Origin: Lytechinus variegatus
Taxonomy: Eukaryota > Echinodermata > Echinoidea > Temnopleuroida > Toxopneustidae
Reading direction: 5' to 3'
Length of the DNA: 64,000 nt
Assembly: GCF_018143015.1 (NCBI RefSeq)
Contig: NC_054754.1
Span: forward strand, 23,114,758 to 23,178,757
Part shown: positions 12,101 to 22,095 of the stretch, one piece after another
How positions within the stretch are numbered: position 1 is the first letter of the stretch
Layout: each line of letters starts with the position of its first letter
Notes under the pieces: model-generated
Told to the model about the DNA's origin: nothing
The model's database searches: none
The model's input: only the letters and a program-made list of their open reading frames with translations
Made by a program: the position numbers and the translations under genes

Positions 12101-15100
12101 TAAATTCCCAATTCGTCTACTGCCAACTCGTTCACTCACCACATGGTCTACTTTCATTTAGTCTAATGCCATTCCGCCCATCAACATTTTGTCTAACAAC
12201 CATTTGATCCAATCATCACTTTGTCCAATCACTATTTTGTCTACATGTATGACCATTTTGTCCCATAACCAGTTCAGTTGGTCTGATATCCATTTCATTT
12301 TCATTCATTTTGCATAATTGAACACTTAGCCCAATTTGACCAAATGGTATGTGGAGTAAATGGCTATTGGACCAACTGGTTATTAGACGGAATGGCATTA
12401 GACTAAATGAAAGTAGAATATGTGATGAGTGGACGAACTGATGGAAGACCAAATGATAGTTGACAGGTTGGCAATTTGACGATTTGGAAATAAACCATTC
12501 TGTTGATGTGTTGTATCAACTCTCACGTCAATGGCTTGTGAATATAATTACGGTAAATACCAGTATTTTTCATTACAGGGTGTGTTAAAAAAAAATTTAG
12601 GAATAGCATTTTATATCATTATACAACAAATCTCCAAATGTAGTAGCACTCACATAATTGGATTATGAAGTATAAACCAAGTTTTCATGAAGTGTTTTTG
12701 TACATGATGTGTTGGGACAATTAACCTTGATTTAATGAAACTTTTTTTTCGAAAAATTATTTTAGGTTCCCCTGCCCATCTTGATTTTGATAACCTGATG
12801 CTGGAGAAGAGCAAACCATTTGATGGGATGCTGGCCTACAGGAACTCCAAGCTTGCAAACTGCGCCTTTTCCGTAGAGCTTTCCAGGAGACTAGAGGGGT
12901 CAAAGGTCACATCAAACACACTCTGTCCAGGTAAATGACTTTCACACTCCATAACACAGTGGTCTGCGGATCCTGCAGACTGTTGATTGTTTAAATCAAT
13001 GAGCAGATGATGCCATAATTTGTTTGTAAACGCCATATATTTCATGTCCATCTACTTTCACAGTCTCGCTTCAAGACTGGGAATTAATAATTGCATTCAC
13101 TTTGTAAAAAAACAATACGGAAAGTGAAACTTTTCACGTTCAGTAACTGAAGTCACAAAATTCTTTAAAAATAAAACCACCGCAAAATGTTCAATTTGTA
13201 TGGTCGAGTATTTAATAGATGTACACCCAATTGCAGGCTCAAGATTTTTTTGGGTCCCGTTCCATATTTTTTATAACAAATTTACTAACAGCCAATAAGA
13301 TTGAAGGATTTCAGTAGCTTTTAATGGTAAGGGCAAATTTTATATTATAGCAAGTTTTAATGAAACAGACTCCGACACTTTTCCAGGTTTCATACCAGCC
13401 ACTGGTCTTGGACGCAACGAGACGACAATGGCTAAGATCAAAATGGCGATCTTCACCCCCCTCCTGAAGCTGATAGGTGTGACGCGTACCTTAGAACACG
13501 GTGGCGGAATGATCCATTACGTTGCCACTAGTCCAGATTTTAAAGGTAAGGGGATGATACGCCTTTGGGCTGGGGTATATCAGAGGGGGGCTAATAGGTA
13601 ATGTAGCTAATGTGCCCCCACCCTAAGTTGGCATTGTATGTATCTCAAAGCATGCCATTTTTTTTAGGGGTGGGGAGGAATTTTATCTTTTTTGGGGGGA
13701 ATGGGAATTATTTATTGTGAGTATATCAAAGCATGTCATTTATTTTTTTTTGGGGGGTGGAATGATTTTTTTTTCTTTTTGAAAGGAAATTGTCATTTAA
13801 GTCTGTAGAAATCAACTCATTTTCTGTGTCCTCCATTTATAAAGCATTATGATATTGTGGACATTCATTACCACATTAAATTGGTTGTTATTTAATTAAT
13901 GTGAAATTAATTAAAACATTGAGGATGGGAAGAGAAAACATTCAGTGACTTTCCTTCCCCACTCCTGACATACAGGTGTCCTCTTTTCTTTGTTAGGGTG
14001 CTTTTGTCGTATTCAATGTAGATGACCCATATAGAACGCTATATTTTTCTCTTATATAATTCTATTTCACCCTTGGCAAATGTTGCATCGCTTCCTGAAA
14101 TATAGTTTTTAATCAATCTTTCTGTGAATAAATGTTCGCTGCTTTTGGTGCACTGGGGATATTGGCTATTTGTGAAAGATTGAATGTCACAATGTTTTTG
14201 TCTCACCTGCATAGAAGAGTGAGACTATAGGCGCCGCTTTTCCGACAGCCGCGGCGGCGGCTTCAACGTCAACATCAAATCTTAACCTGAGGTTAAGTTT
14301 TTGAAATGACATCATAACTTAGAAAGTATATGGACCTAGTTCATGAAACTTGGCCATAAGGTTAATCAAGTATTACTGAACATCCTATCAGAGTTTCGTG
14401 TCACATGACCAAGGTCAAAGGTCATTTAGGGTCAATGAACTTAGACCTTGTTGGGGGAATCAACATCAAAATCTTAACCTGAGGTTAAGTTTTTGAAATG
14501 TCATCATAACTTAGAAAATATATGGACTTAGTTGATGAAACTTGGACATAAGATTAATCAAGTATCACCGAACATCCTGCATGAGTTTCACGTCACATGA
14601 CCAAGGTGAAAGGTCATTTAGGGTCAATGAACTTTGGCCGATTTGGGGGTATCTGTTGAATTACCATCATAACTTTAAAAAGTTTATGGATCTGATTCAT
14701 GAAACTTGGACATAATAGTAATCAAGTATCACTGAACATCCTGTGCAAGTTTCAGGTCACATGATCAAGGTCAAAGGTCATTACGGTCAATGAACTTTGG
14801 CCAAATTGGGGGTATTTGTTGAATTACCAACATAACTTTGAAAGTATGCTGGTCTAGTTCATAAAACTTGGACATAAGAGTAATCAAGTATCACTGAACA
14901 TCCTGTGCGCATTTTAGGTCACATGACCAATTTCAAAGGTCAATAAACTTTGGCCATAATGTGGGTATCTGTTGAATTACCATCATAACTTTGAAAGTTT
15001 ATTGATCTGACTTTTGAAACTTGGACATAAGAGTAATCAAGTATCACTGAATATCCTGTGCGAGTTTCAGGTCACATGATCAAGGTCAAAGGTCATGTAA

Positions 15101-16064
15101 GGTCAATGAACTTTGGCCACATTGGGGTATTTGTTGAATTACCATCATATCTCTGTAAGTCTATTGGTCTAGTTCATAAAACATGGAAATAAGAGTAACC
15201 AAGTATCACTGAACATCTTGTGAGAGTTATAGTAGTTTTCAAAGTCAGCACTGCTTATATGTTGAATCGTGTGATGCAGGTGAGACCGCCAGAGGCATTC
15301 CACTTGTTATATATTATCGTCCAATTTATGACCAATTTTAATTCTCATGAGAAAACAACACAAAATAAATACATGTACATTCAAACTATAGAACTGAAAA
15401 ATGGAAGTAATGACAGAATACATGAGGAAATGTATACGAATGTTAGCAAATACAATAAATAATGGAAAAATCACGAAAGCTACAAAGAGCTTGAAAAAGA
15501 GATTGCGCAGCTTTCTTGTCTATTGTATTTTTGTATGTGTCTCCTTACTGTTGGTGGTGCGTAGTGGTCTAATAATAATAATCCGCTTTTATATAGCGCT
15601 TAATCCATCGGAACGACGTTTCTAAGCGCTTTACAGATATATTAGTGGTCTAGTGGTTCTGACTCTCGCCTTTGAAACAGAGAGTCGTGGGTTCGAATCC
15701 TAGCCATGGCGTGTTTTCCTTCAGCAAGAAATTTATCCACACTGCGTTACTCGACCCAGGTGAGGTGAATGGGTACCCGGCAGGAGTAATTCCTTGCATG
15801 CACTGAGCGCCGGTGATAGAAGCTTGAGCGTAAGCCGAGGTAATAATAGCACCGCTTTGTATCCTCAGGCAAAAAGTGCTTTATAAATCCAGCTATTTTT
15901 ATTACTGTAATGTCTTATTTATTCTATTAGGTTTGAGTGGTAAACACTCCTCTGATTTCAAGATAATAGACAGCTCTGCAGAATCTCGAGACCCTGAGGT
16001 CGGCAAGAGGCTATGGGATATCTCGGCAGATCTTGTCCAATACCAAGCAGCCAAGACCATGTAA
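5832..16064 (+). CDS. Short-chain dehydrogenase/reductase, retinol-dehydrogenase-like (7 exons)
   Basis: The joined exons 5832-6126, 8063-8229, 8554-8725, 10016-10141, 12766-12930, 13387-13545 and 15931-16064 give 405 aa; all junctions are GT/AG and in phase. Residues 1-98 are an acidic Glu/Thr/Gln/Pro-rich extension. The classical SDR fold follows: nucleotide-binding VVIITGANTGIG (about 99-110), ACRSEERA after the second strand (the basic residue favours NADP(H), as in RDH11-14), ALCNNAG, GVNHLGHFLLT, the catalytic-Ser strand IVNTASMLH and the active-site YRNSK. The closing RLWDISADLV matches the C-terminal motif of RDH11-14-type enzymes. It should catalyse NADP-dependent carbonyl/alcohol interconversion; retinoids are a family guess and the substrate is unknown. 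There is no N-terminal membrane anchor of the RDH type, so it may be soluble. The SDR core is certain; membership of exon 1 is less so. Confidence 0.9.
6299..6718 (+). mobile_element. hAT-like MITE, complete copy 2
   Basis: A 420-bp element in SDR intron 1 with perfect terminal inverted repeats CAGGGTGCTACATAA / TTATGTAGCACCCTG and subterminal 'cttgccc' repeats. The flanks share the 8-mer TGGGCACC (6289-6296 and 6719-6726; two extra bases lie between the left copy and the TIR), as expected for a hAT 8-bp duplication. There is no coding capacity, so it is a non-autonomous element. Confidence 0.8.
6992..7735 (+). repeat. Minisatellite of about 33 bp, interrupted by a MITE
   Basis: About eight degenerate units near 'cttgatccagtatcagg' plus 'gcacaatttcattg' lie at 7452-7735, with one unit left of the MITE at 6992-7032. 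They are part of SDR intron 1. Confidence 0.7.
7033..7451 (-). mobile_element. hAT-like MITE, complete copy 3, inverted
   Basis: Same family and TIRs as 6299-6718 but opposite orientation and somewhat diverged. It sits inside a minisatellite, because the repeat unit 'acaatttnaatgcttgatcc' continues on both sides. Confidence 0.8.
8063..8229 (+). CDS. SDR exon 2, nucleotide-binding motif
   Basis: Encodes (V)VIITGANTGIG and the following ACRSEERA. The acceptor is 'ttacctttcaag' and the donor AAG|GTAAAT; it ends in phase 0. Confidence 0.92.
8554..8725 (+). CDS. SDR exon 3, NNAG region
   Basis: Encodes LDLNSLKSVREF, then CNNAG and the TEDGFEMTFGVNHL motif typical of RDH-type SDRs. The acceptor is 'ctttttcatccag'; the donor at 8726 (GTATGA) leaves phase 1. 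Confidence 0.92.
10016..10141 (+). CDS. SDR exon 4, catalytic serine strand
   Basis: The split Gly codon is completed here (G|GT). It encodes GHFLLTHLLMDVL and IVNTASMLH, which carries the catalytic Ser position. The donor is GTAAGT at 10142. Confidence 0.9.
10209..10475 (+). mobile_element. Foldback MITE, GGGCCC...CTTACAAAGAG family
   Basis: The termini GGGCCCCGTCTTACAAAGAG and CTCTTTGTAAGATGGGCCCC are inverted repeats. Related copies lie at 50158-51021 (compound) and from 59637. It is in SDR intron 4. Confidence 0.65.
10882..11317 (+). mobile_element. Non-autonomous DNA element with GACCCCGTTCTCATTAC termini
   Basis: The ends GACCCCGTTCTCATTAC and GTGAGAATGGGGTC are inverted, and internal segments with 'aaactagttta' and 'aaaccagttt' are also inverted. 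It is 436 bp long with no coding frame, in SDR intron 4. Confidence 0.65.
12099..12496. repeat. Long inverted repeat of GTCTAAT-like units, copy 1
   Basis: The left half has runs such as 'catttagtctaatgccattc' and the right half the complement 'gaatggcattagactaaatg', over about 400 bp. The second copy is at 19829-20186. It is in SDR intron 4, about 270 bp before exon 5. Confidence 0.7.
12766..12930 (+). CDS. SDR exon 5, YxxxK active site
   Basis: Encodes LDFDNLMLEKSK and AYRNSKLANCAFSVEL, with the catalytic Tyr and Lys four residues apart, then NTLCPG. The acceptor is 'aaattattttag' and the donor GTAAAT at 12931. Confidence 0.92.
13387..13545 (+). CDS. SDR exon 6
   Basis: Encodes GFIPATGLGRNET, the substrate-loop region after the PG motif, and YVATSPDFK. 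The acceptor is 'cgacacttttccag' and the donor GTAAGG at 13546. Confidence 0.88.
14200..15308 (+). repeat. Composite repeat with internal ~180-bp units and DR1 motifs, copy A
   Basis: It starts GTCTCACCTGCATAG, has a GC-rich 'ggcgccgcttttccgac' head, then about six units of roughly 180 bp, and ends 'gatgcaggtgagac..ccagaggcattccacttgtt'. The head and tail share an inverted CTCACCTGCAT / ATGCAGGTGAG. Units carry 'caaggtcaaaggtcat', a direct repeat of AGGTCA with one-base spacing (14412-14424, 14768-14780, about 15083-15095). It is in SDR intron 6. Other copies are 18495-19272, 51655-52792 (-) and 58609-58940 (-, partial). Confidence 0.8.
15565..15640 (+). repeat. SINE tail fragment
   Basis: 'cttttatatagcgctt' and 'tctaagcgctttacag' resemble the 3' portion of tRNA-derived SINEs. 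It is immediately followed by a full SINE. Confidence 0.45.
15645..15902 (+). mobile_element. tRNA-derived SINE
   Basis: A-box-like 'gtggtctagtggttctgac' and B-box GGGTTCGAATCC are followed by a conserved body ('gccatggcgtgttttcc', 'acccaggtgaggtgaatggg', 'gcgccggtgat') and tail. It ends only about 30 bp before SDR exon 7. Close copy: 47743-48003. Confidence 0.85.
15931..16064 (+). CDS. SDR exon 7, C-terminus
   Basis: Encodes GLSGKHSSDFKIIDSS and KRLWDISADLVQYQ, ending in Thr-Met and a TAA stop at 16062-16064. The acceptor is 'ttattctattag'. Confidence 0.9.
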
Positions 16065-16182
16065 CTGCCCAAAATGGAGATTGCCCCCTGTTGTACATCC
16101 CCACTTTATCTTTTACCCATTTTTCATAATTGTCTTTAATGGGGCTTTCCAAGAAAGTAATGTCTAGTTCCAAATCAACTGT

Positions 16183-16352
16183 AAAGGCATGGTCACACCG
16201 CCCGAGCGTTGTTGGAGCGGTCGTTTTCGATTTTTTTTTTGTTTTTGATTTATGTTTTCGATTTTTTCCCCAATTTTGTGAGCGAAATTCGGCCCTCTTT
16301 CCTTACCGCTTCACGACCGCTCCAACAACGCTCGGGCGGTGTGACCATGCCT
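16183..16352. mobile_element. Palindromic MITE in the SDR 3'UTR
   Basis: Nearly perfect inverted repeats begin AGGCATGGTCACACCGCCCG and end CGGGCGGTGTGACCATGCCT, with arms of about 40 bp and a T-rich centre. It starts about 120 nt after the SDR stop and 5' of the likely polyadenylation signal, so the mRNA would contain the hairpin. A second copy lies at 59133-59339. Confidence 0.8.
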
Positions 16353-16683
16353 GTAGTCTTTAAAATATGGCATGTCCCACAAAAAATTCTAATAGCATCC
16401 TTAATGAGTATGATATAAAAAATAACCAAATTAAATTGTATGTAATTTAAGAATCATAAACTAGCATTTAGTTATTCAACTGGCTTAAATTGTATGCGAT
16501 ATGGTCGATTGGATACAGAGAGAAGAGCTTTCTATTGGCTCTCACCTATCAATCCAAATTTTGATATTATAAAGTGTTATAAATAATGTATGTAATTCAA
16601 TTAAATCTTCTGTCACCCATATTTTATTTTCTCTTTAGATTTGGGCCTACGACTTATGAGACCATACTTAAATTAACAAAATT

Positions 16684-16689
16684 AATAAA
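16684..16689 (+). terminator. Candidate poly(A) signal of the SDR gene
   Basis: AATAAA, 620 nt after the stop codon, is the first canonical hexamer seen downstream of it. Confidence 0.4.
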
Positions 16690-17269
16690 GGTTTGAGAAC
16701 ATTGACATGATATCTTTAATCAAACATGACATCTTTATTAAATCAAACAAAAATATGATGCCAAACAATAACTACTGAACCTGATTGCACATAATACAAA
16801 ACTGAATTTACTGAAAAAATCCACCATGAACAAGACCATCTCAAGTGTTCCAACATACCCATATATATATATCTTAACTTTACCAGGCTTGTGGCACATG
16901 TGTGGTCTGTAATATGGTTGATGGCTGCTGCTAATGGCAATAAATTGAGGGCAGTATTGCATAAATGTATTTATAGGTGTTAAAGAAAATTACAATGTTT
17001 CCCAACTTACCCAGCGTTCCAACTAGGCCATATCTCCCCTCTCTCTATTTTGTACATGTTACTGTAACTTTTGAAATATAAGATGACTGTAATACTATGA
17101 AAATTACCATTTAAGAGGACTTGGAAAGTATTTTTAAATTCTGCATGAAAATGATTGTAACAATGACAATCTTTCCTTATCTGAGAAAATTTGTTAAATT
17201 TTGGCAAGACAGGCGTAATGGGACAGGTCCCATGCTCGTGAAATTTTAGTTCGTTTTATTTTTGTATTT

Positions 17270-17440
17270 TATTGAATTTGGCTGGAATGCCATGATTGTT
17301 TTGATAATTTCTCAGAAGGTTCTCTACCAGAATCATTGGACACATTTTATTCATACAATGTAAACACTAGGACATTCATTTCATGGCATTCTGTATCAAC
17401 TCATTTTTTTTGTTATTACCACAACTGGCATTTATGTATT
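17270..17440 (-). repeat. Fragment of the TTAA-flanked 'AAATGCCAGTT' element
   Basis: The reverse complement matches the left part of 37497-37880 ('tggcatttatgt', 'accacaactgg', 'caactcattt', 'catttcatggcattctgta'). It is intergenic, downstream of SDR. Confidence 0.5.
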
Positions 17441-18494
17441 ATTATTATATGCAGTTTAATATTATTGAAGAAATTTGTTGGGCTGCATTTTCTATTCATT
17501 GGTGAAATCATTCCAAACTTCATGAACAGCTTTGCAAAGCACTCCCTGGCTAACCCAAAATGCCAATTTAAAGACTCATAATCTCCATTGTGATATCATT
17601 CTTAAGATGGACTTATATATATACATAATTGCTAGCCAACTTGTTTTAAAACCTTTCAGTATTGTTGTATCCTTCCATAGTCCATACTAATGTTTATTTT
17701 TCGAAAAGAGTGAATGAAATAGAGTAGGCACCCAGTATAAAGTGTGTTGATATTTGTTCATGTTTGTGATAAAATATTTACATCTAAATATATTTGTATA
17801 TCATGCCGTATTGTCATTATTGTTATCATATATTTCAATGCCATTTCTGTAATGCTCTGGCATCTGCATGGAAATAGCTTTGTTCTTTCATTTTTTGTTC
17901 CTTTCATTTTTTGTTCCTTTCTTCATATTCTGTATGAATTCCATGTAAGAGTTTAATATTTTTAGTCTATTTTATATGTAAACATCTCTAACTCTGTACT
18001 TATTCCATCTTTGTACAAACCCATCTATGCATTATTGTTTTCACATTTAGTTGGTGCTCATTCGCATAACTTTATTTTGTCCTGTTTTTTGTCAATTCTT
18101 ATTTATGTCCTTCATCATTTTTAGTAATTTCTCAGCATTCATTAACTGATAAAACTGATAAAATTGATAAAACTTATCAACTTAATGAATAAAATATAAC
18201 TCTAGATTAACTAACATAATGGAGATGAGATTCCTGTCAATTGACAAGTGATTTCAATTAATCGAGGGCTTCGTTATATTTCACTTTTTTTTCTATTCTG
18301 AAATCACTTTATAGTACTATTACCACGGAACATCCAGAAGTAATATCCGCTCATAATAGTTCAGAATGATATACATTTATTAAATAACTTCAGTCACATA
18401 GATCTAATCTTTATCACCATGTTTGATGATACTAAAGTTATATTTATTTAAGTATGTGCATAACAGTAGATTATGGCAGGCCTAAATAGTTTTT

Positions 18495-19272
18495 GTCTCA
18501 CCTGCATAGCAGAGTGAGACTATAGGCGCCGCTTTTCCGACGGCGGCGGCGTCAACATCAAATCTTAACCCGAGGATAAGTTTTTGAAATGACATCATAA
18601 CTTAGAAAGTATATGGACCTAGTTCATGAAACTTGGCCATAAGGTTAATCAAGTATTACTGAACATCCTATCAGAGTTTCGTGTCACATGACCAAGGTCA
18701 AAGGTCATTTAGGTTCAATGAACTTAGACCATGTTGGAGGAATCAACATCGAAATCTTAACCCGAGGTTAAGTTTTTGAAATGTCATCATAACTTAGAAA
18801 TGTATGGACCTAGTTCATGAAACTTGGACATAAGGTTAATCAATTATCACTGAACATCCTGCGTGAGTTTATGTCACATGACCAAGGTCAAAGGTCATTT
18901 AGGGTCAATGAAATTTTGCTGAATTGGGGGTATCTGTTGAATTCCCATCATAACTTTGATAGTTTATGGATCTGATTCATGAAACATGGACATAATAGTA
19001 ATCAAGCATCACTGAACATTTTGTGCAAGTTAAGTCACATGAACAAGGTCAAAGGTCATGTAAGGCCAATGAACTTTGGCCATGTTGTTTTTTTTTGTTG
19101 AATAACCATCATATCTCTGTAAGTTTATTGGTCTAGTTCATAAAAAGTGGACATAAGAGTAACCATGTATCACTGAACATCTTGTGCGAGTTAGAGTAGT
19201 TTTCAAAGTCAGCACTGCTGCTATATTGAACCGTGTGATGCAGGTGAGATGGCCAGAGGCATTCCACTTGTT
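18495..19272 (+). repeat. Composite repeat with DR1 motifs, copy B
   Basis: Same head, internal units and tail as 14200-15308 but with fewer units (about four). Perfect AGGTCAAAGGTCA occurs at 18695-18707 and again near 18885 and 19045. It is intergenic between SDR and HMCES. Confidence 0.8.
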
Positions 19273-19448
19273 GAAAATTTAGATTCATATTTTGTTTTAT
19301 GTATATTTTGATAATTTCTGTTTAGATCTATAAAACGATGAGGGTTTAAATATCATATAATAATGTGTATTAATGATAATGAAGATGCTAATAATAATAG
19401 CAATTATTATGAAAATTTACCCCGAAATACAGTTGATAAATTCCTCAC

Positions 19449-19466
19449 ATATATATATATATATGT

Positions 19467-19500
<34 letters not shown>

Positions 19501-19507
19501 ATATATC
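19449..19507. repeat. (TA)n/(TG)n microsatellite
   Basis: Alternating TA with a few TATG and TGTG units. Confidence 0.9.
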
Positions 19508-19828
19508 CATGTTATACATCCATGAACTCTTTATCCAAGTAGTTCACCTTGACACAAGTACTATATACAGTTAATTATTCAATCAAATGGAAGATATGAA
19601 ATTTCAATTATTTTCAAGTTGTCTTGCCAATCAAAACTGCCCTTGTGAACCAAGTCTAAAAATCAGTGTATGAGATTCTATTGATCAAATCATATATTTT
19701 CTTGTTTAATTGTGTATTAAATAAAATCATGATACTTGTCACATGTGTACAAGTAGTTTTGTTGTGGATGAAAAATCTGAACGCTGCACTTTATTTGATT
19801 AGGAGGGAGGAAGAGAGAGAGGGGGGGA

Positions 19829-20186
19829 GGTAAATTGCCAATTCATCCACTCACCACATGGTCTACCTTCATTTAGTCTAATGCCATTCCATCCAACATT
19901 TCGTATAACAACCAAACAACCATTTGGTCCAATCATCACTTCATCTAATCACCATTTGGTCTAATAACCAGTTGGTCTAATACCCATTTTCTTTTCATTC
20001 ATTTTGCACGATTAACACTGAAGTTTGATTAGACCAAATGGTACATGGACTAAATGGCTATTGGACTAACTTGGTATTAGACAGAATGGCATTAGACTAA
20101 ATGAAAGCAGACCATGAGTAGACGAACTGATGATAGACCAAATGGTGGTAGACGAGATGGCAATTGGACGAATTGGAAGTAAACCA
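19829..20186. repeat. Long inverted repeat of GTCTAAT-like units, copy 2
   Basis: Same architecture and sequence as 12099-12496, including 'catttagtctaatgccattc' and its complement in the right half. Confidence 0.7.
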
Positions 20187-20274
20187 TGAGAGAAATGGAG
20201 AGAGCGGGCGAGAGATTGATATCAGAGAATGGGTAGAGGAAATGTCAAAAGGGCCTTGAAATTTGTGTATTTCA

Positions 20275-20432
20275 GGCACCAGGAACCTGTTTTATAAAAC
20301 GTGTTATTTTTAACAGATTTTGCAAGAACAGTTTAAAGCTACTGAAAACCATTCAATTTGATTGGCTGATAGTAAGTAAACTTGTTATAGAAAATAGGCA
20401 TTTGTTATTGTAACAAGTTTTTATGACACGGG
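20275..20432 (+). mobile_element. Short TIR element (tttataaaac type)
   Basis: 'ggaacctgttttataaaac' at the left and 'gtttttatgacacgggaccc' at the right are imperfect inverted ends around an AT-rich body with 'gattggctgatag'. It resembles the element at 32012-32147. Confidence 0.4.
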
Positions 20433-20439
20433 ACCCAGA

Positions 20440-21795
20440 AGAGAAAGAATTAAAGAGAGGAATAAGGAGAGAGGGGGAGATGAGGGGTAGAGAAAAGGGG
20501 GGGGGGCACAAACAGTTTTGGACATACACCTTGTCTAGGGGGGTGGGGGAAAGTTTTTCCCACGAGGCTGAAGATTACGTTCGTCGACATCAAGATCATT
20601 TTAGCCTTTTATTCTAATAAACCTTAATTGCTTTAGGATGCCTCGAAGGTGAATAGTTGACTTGTACAGTGTTGTGGTTATAACATGGTTATAAGGTCTA
20701 TTTCATTGAGCATTAATAGGCTTCAATTTACATTGAAGAAGATGCTAATAAGCAGAAAATCTTGGACCCTCCACCGATGAACAGACAAAACATTTACTTA
20801 ATATATGTATTTTGTCATATCATAATTGATCCCACAATAAAAAAAGGGATAGTAAGTGAGATAACAAAAAATAAAAATTGATTTGATATGCATTTCATTC
20901 ATTTTTTTCATAACTCCGTCATTACTCGTGCCTATAGTTGGCAAAAATTTTATTACATTTATTATTTAAGTTAGTAGGCCTATCATCCCCCCCCCCCAAT
21001 ATGCCGCCGTCAAAACCATCACTATTGTAATCACAGCACTAGTTTGGCACACATAGGACAGCCCCCCCCCAAAAAAAAATGATAATAATAAATAAATAAA
21101 ATAATAATGATAAGATCTATCCATCAAAAACTTTGATTTTTGTATTTTAAACAGGTATATGCATGCTTGCTCCCTCACAGCTTTTTAGAAATTTGCCAAA
21201 TGGTCATGAGTCTGGCCCTCTCATTTTTTTGGGTTCATATAATACTACTGAAGGACAAGGAGGTGAAATTGAATAGGAGTTGAATGCAGTATACATCAGT
21301 CATATATGAAATATGTCAGGTAATGACGGATGATCTTGCTCTCATGATAAACAAAAATGTTGTCTCCCAATTAAACTGCATTTTGTTTACTGTGGTTGCC
21401 TATTGTTCAACGAAAAAAAAGAAGAAATTTCTGAAGTATTGATTGTCAATGTTTGTTTGTTCAGCTGTGCTAGATGACTGGGGAGGGGGTAGATCCATTT
21501 GGTATGAAACTTTATTTTTTGAAATAGAGATGTACGATTCAAGATCTTTTTTTCCATTTGTTTATTTATTTATTGTTTATTTATTTATTCATTCATTCAT
21601 TTTTTCAATTACTTATTTACTTTTTCAATTACCTATTTACATTTTTTCAATTACTTATTTATTCATTTACTTATTCATTTATTTTTATTTAATGTCTCGC
21701 CCACTTTTAAATGAAAAAAAAGCGATCGACTTGGCTTTTCATAATAAAATCTTCAGCATGCCATACTTTGAATGACGTCATTTACCAAATAAACA
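20440..21795. other. Intergenic stretch without recognisable genes
   Basis: It contains purine-rich low complexity (20440-20510), short C and A homopolymer runs near 20985 and 21062, and a (ATTT/ATTC)n tract at about 21555-21690. I see no coding or RNA gene. Confidence 0.6.
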
Positions 21796-22075
21796 CAAGC
21801 ACGCTCGTTCTGCTCTCGGCTCGACAAGCCCGATCTTGCCTGCTCTGACCAAGGAGCTTCCTTGCCGCGCTCTGATTCATCTCGAACGGTCGGCTCAGAG
21901 ATCTTCACCGGCCGCGGACGGGCTAGCTAGCTGGAGTGTCTGGTTGCGCAGTACTGTCTACGCGATCGGCTGTGCACGGTACAACACCAGCGGGATCGGG
22001 AACAACTGCACTGTACTGACATCTACTGTCAGCTCTGGAGATTTTTTTTGTACAACTGCTTGACAATCACTCACG
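21795..22075 (+). promoter_or_regulatory. CpG-rich promoter / 5'UTR region of HMCES
   Basis: A sharp rise in GC and CpG directly before the HMCES start codon (for example 'ctcggctcgacaagcccgat', 'accggccgcggacgggctag'), in an otherwise AT-rich neighbourhood. It probably holds the transcription start and 5'UTR. No TATA box is evident. Confidence 0.5.
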
Positions 22076-22095
22076 ATGTGTGGGAGAACTGTAAG
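22076..22095 (+). CDS. HMCES: HMCES exon 1 (20 coding bases)
   Basis: ATG TGT GGG AGA ACT GTA AG encodes MCGRTV plus two bases. Two donors overlap: GTAAGG after ACT, and GTACCG five bases later. Only the second gives the phase needed by exon 2 (AG|T = Ser) and a protein that aligns without gaps to vertebrate HMCES between MCGRT and RAC. Confidence 0.85.
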
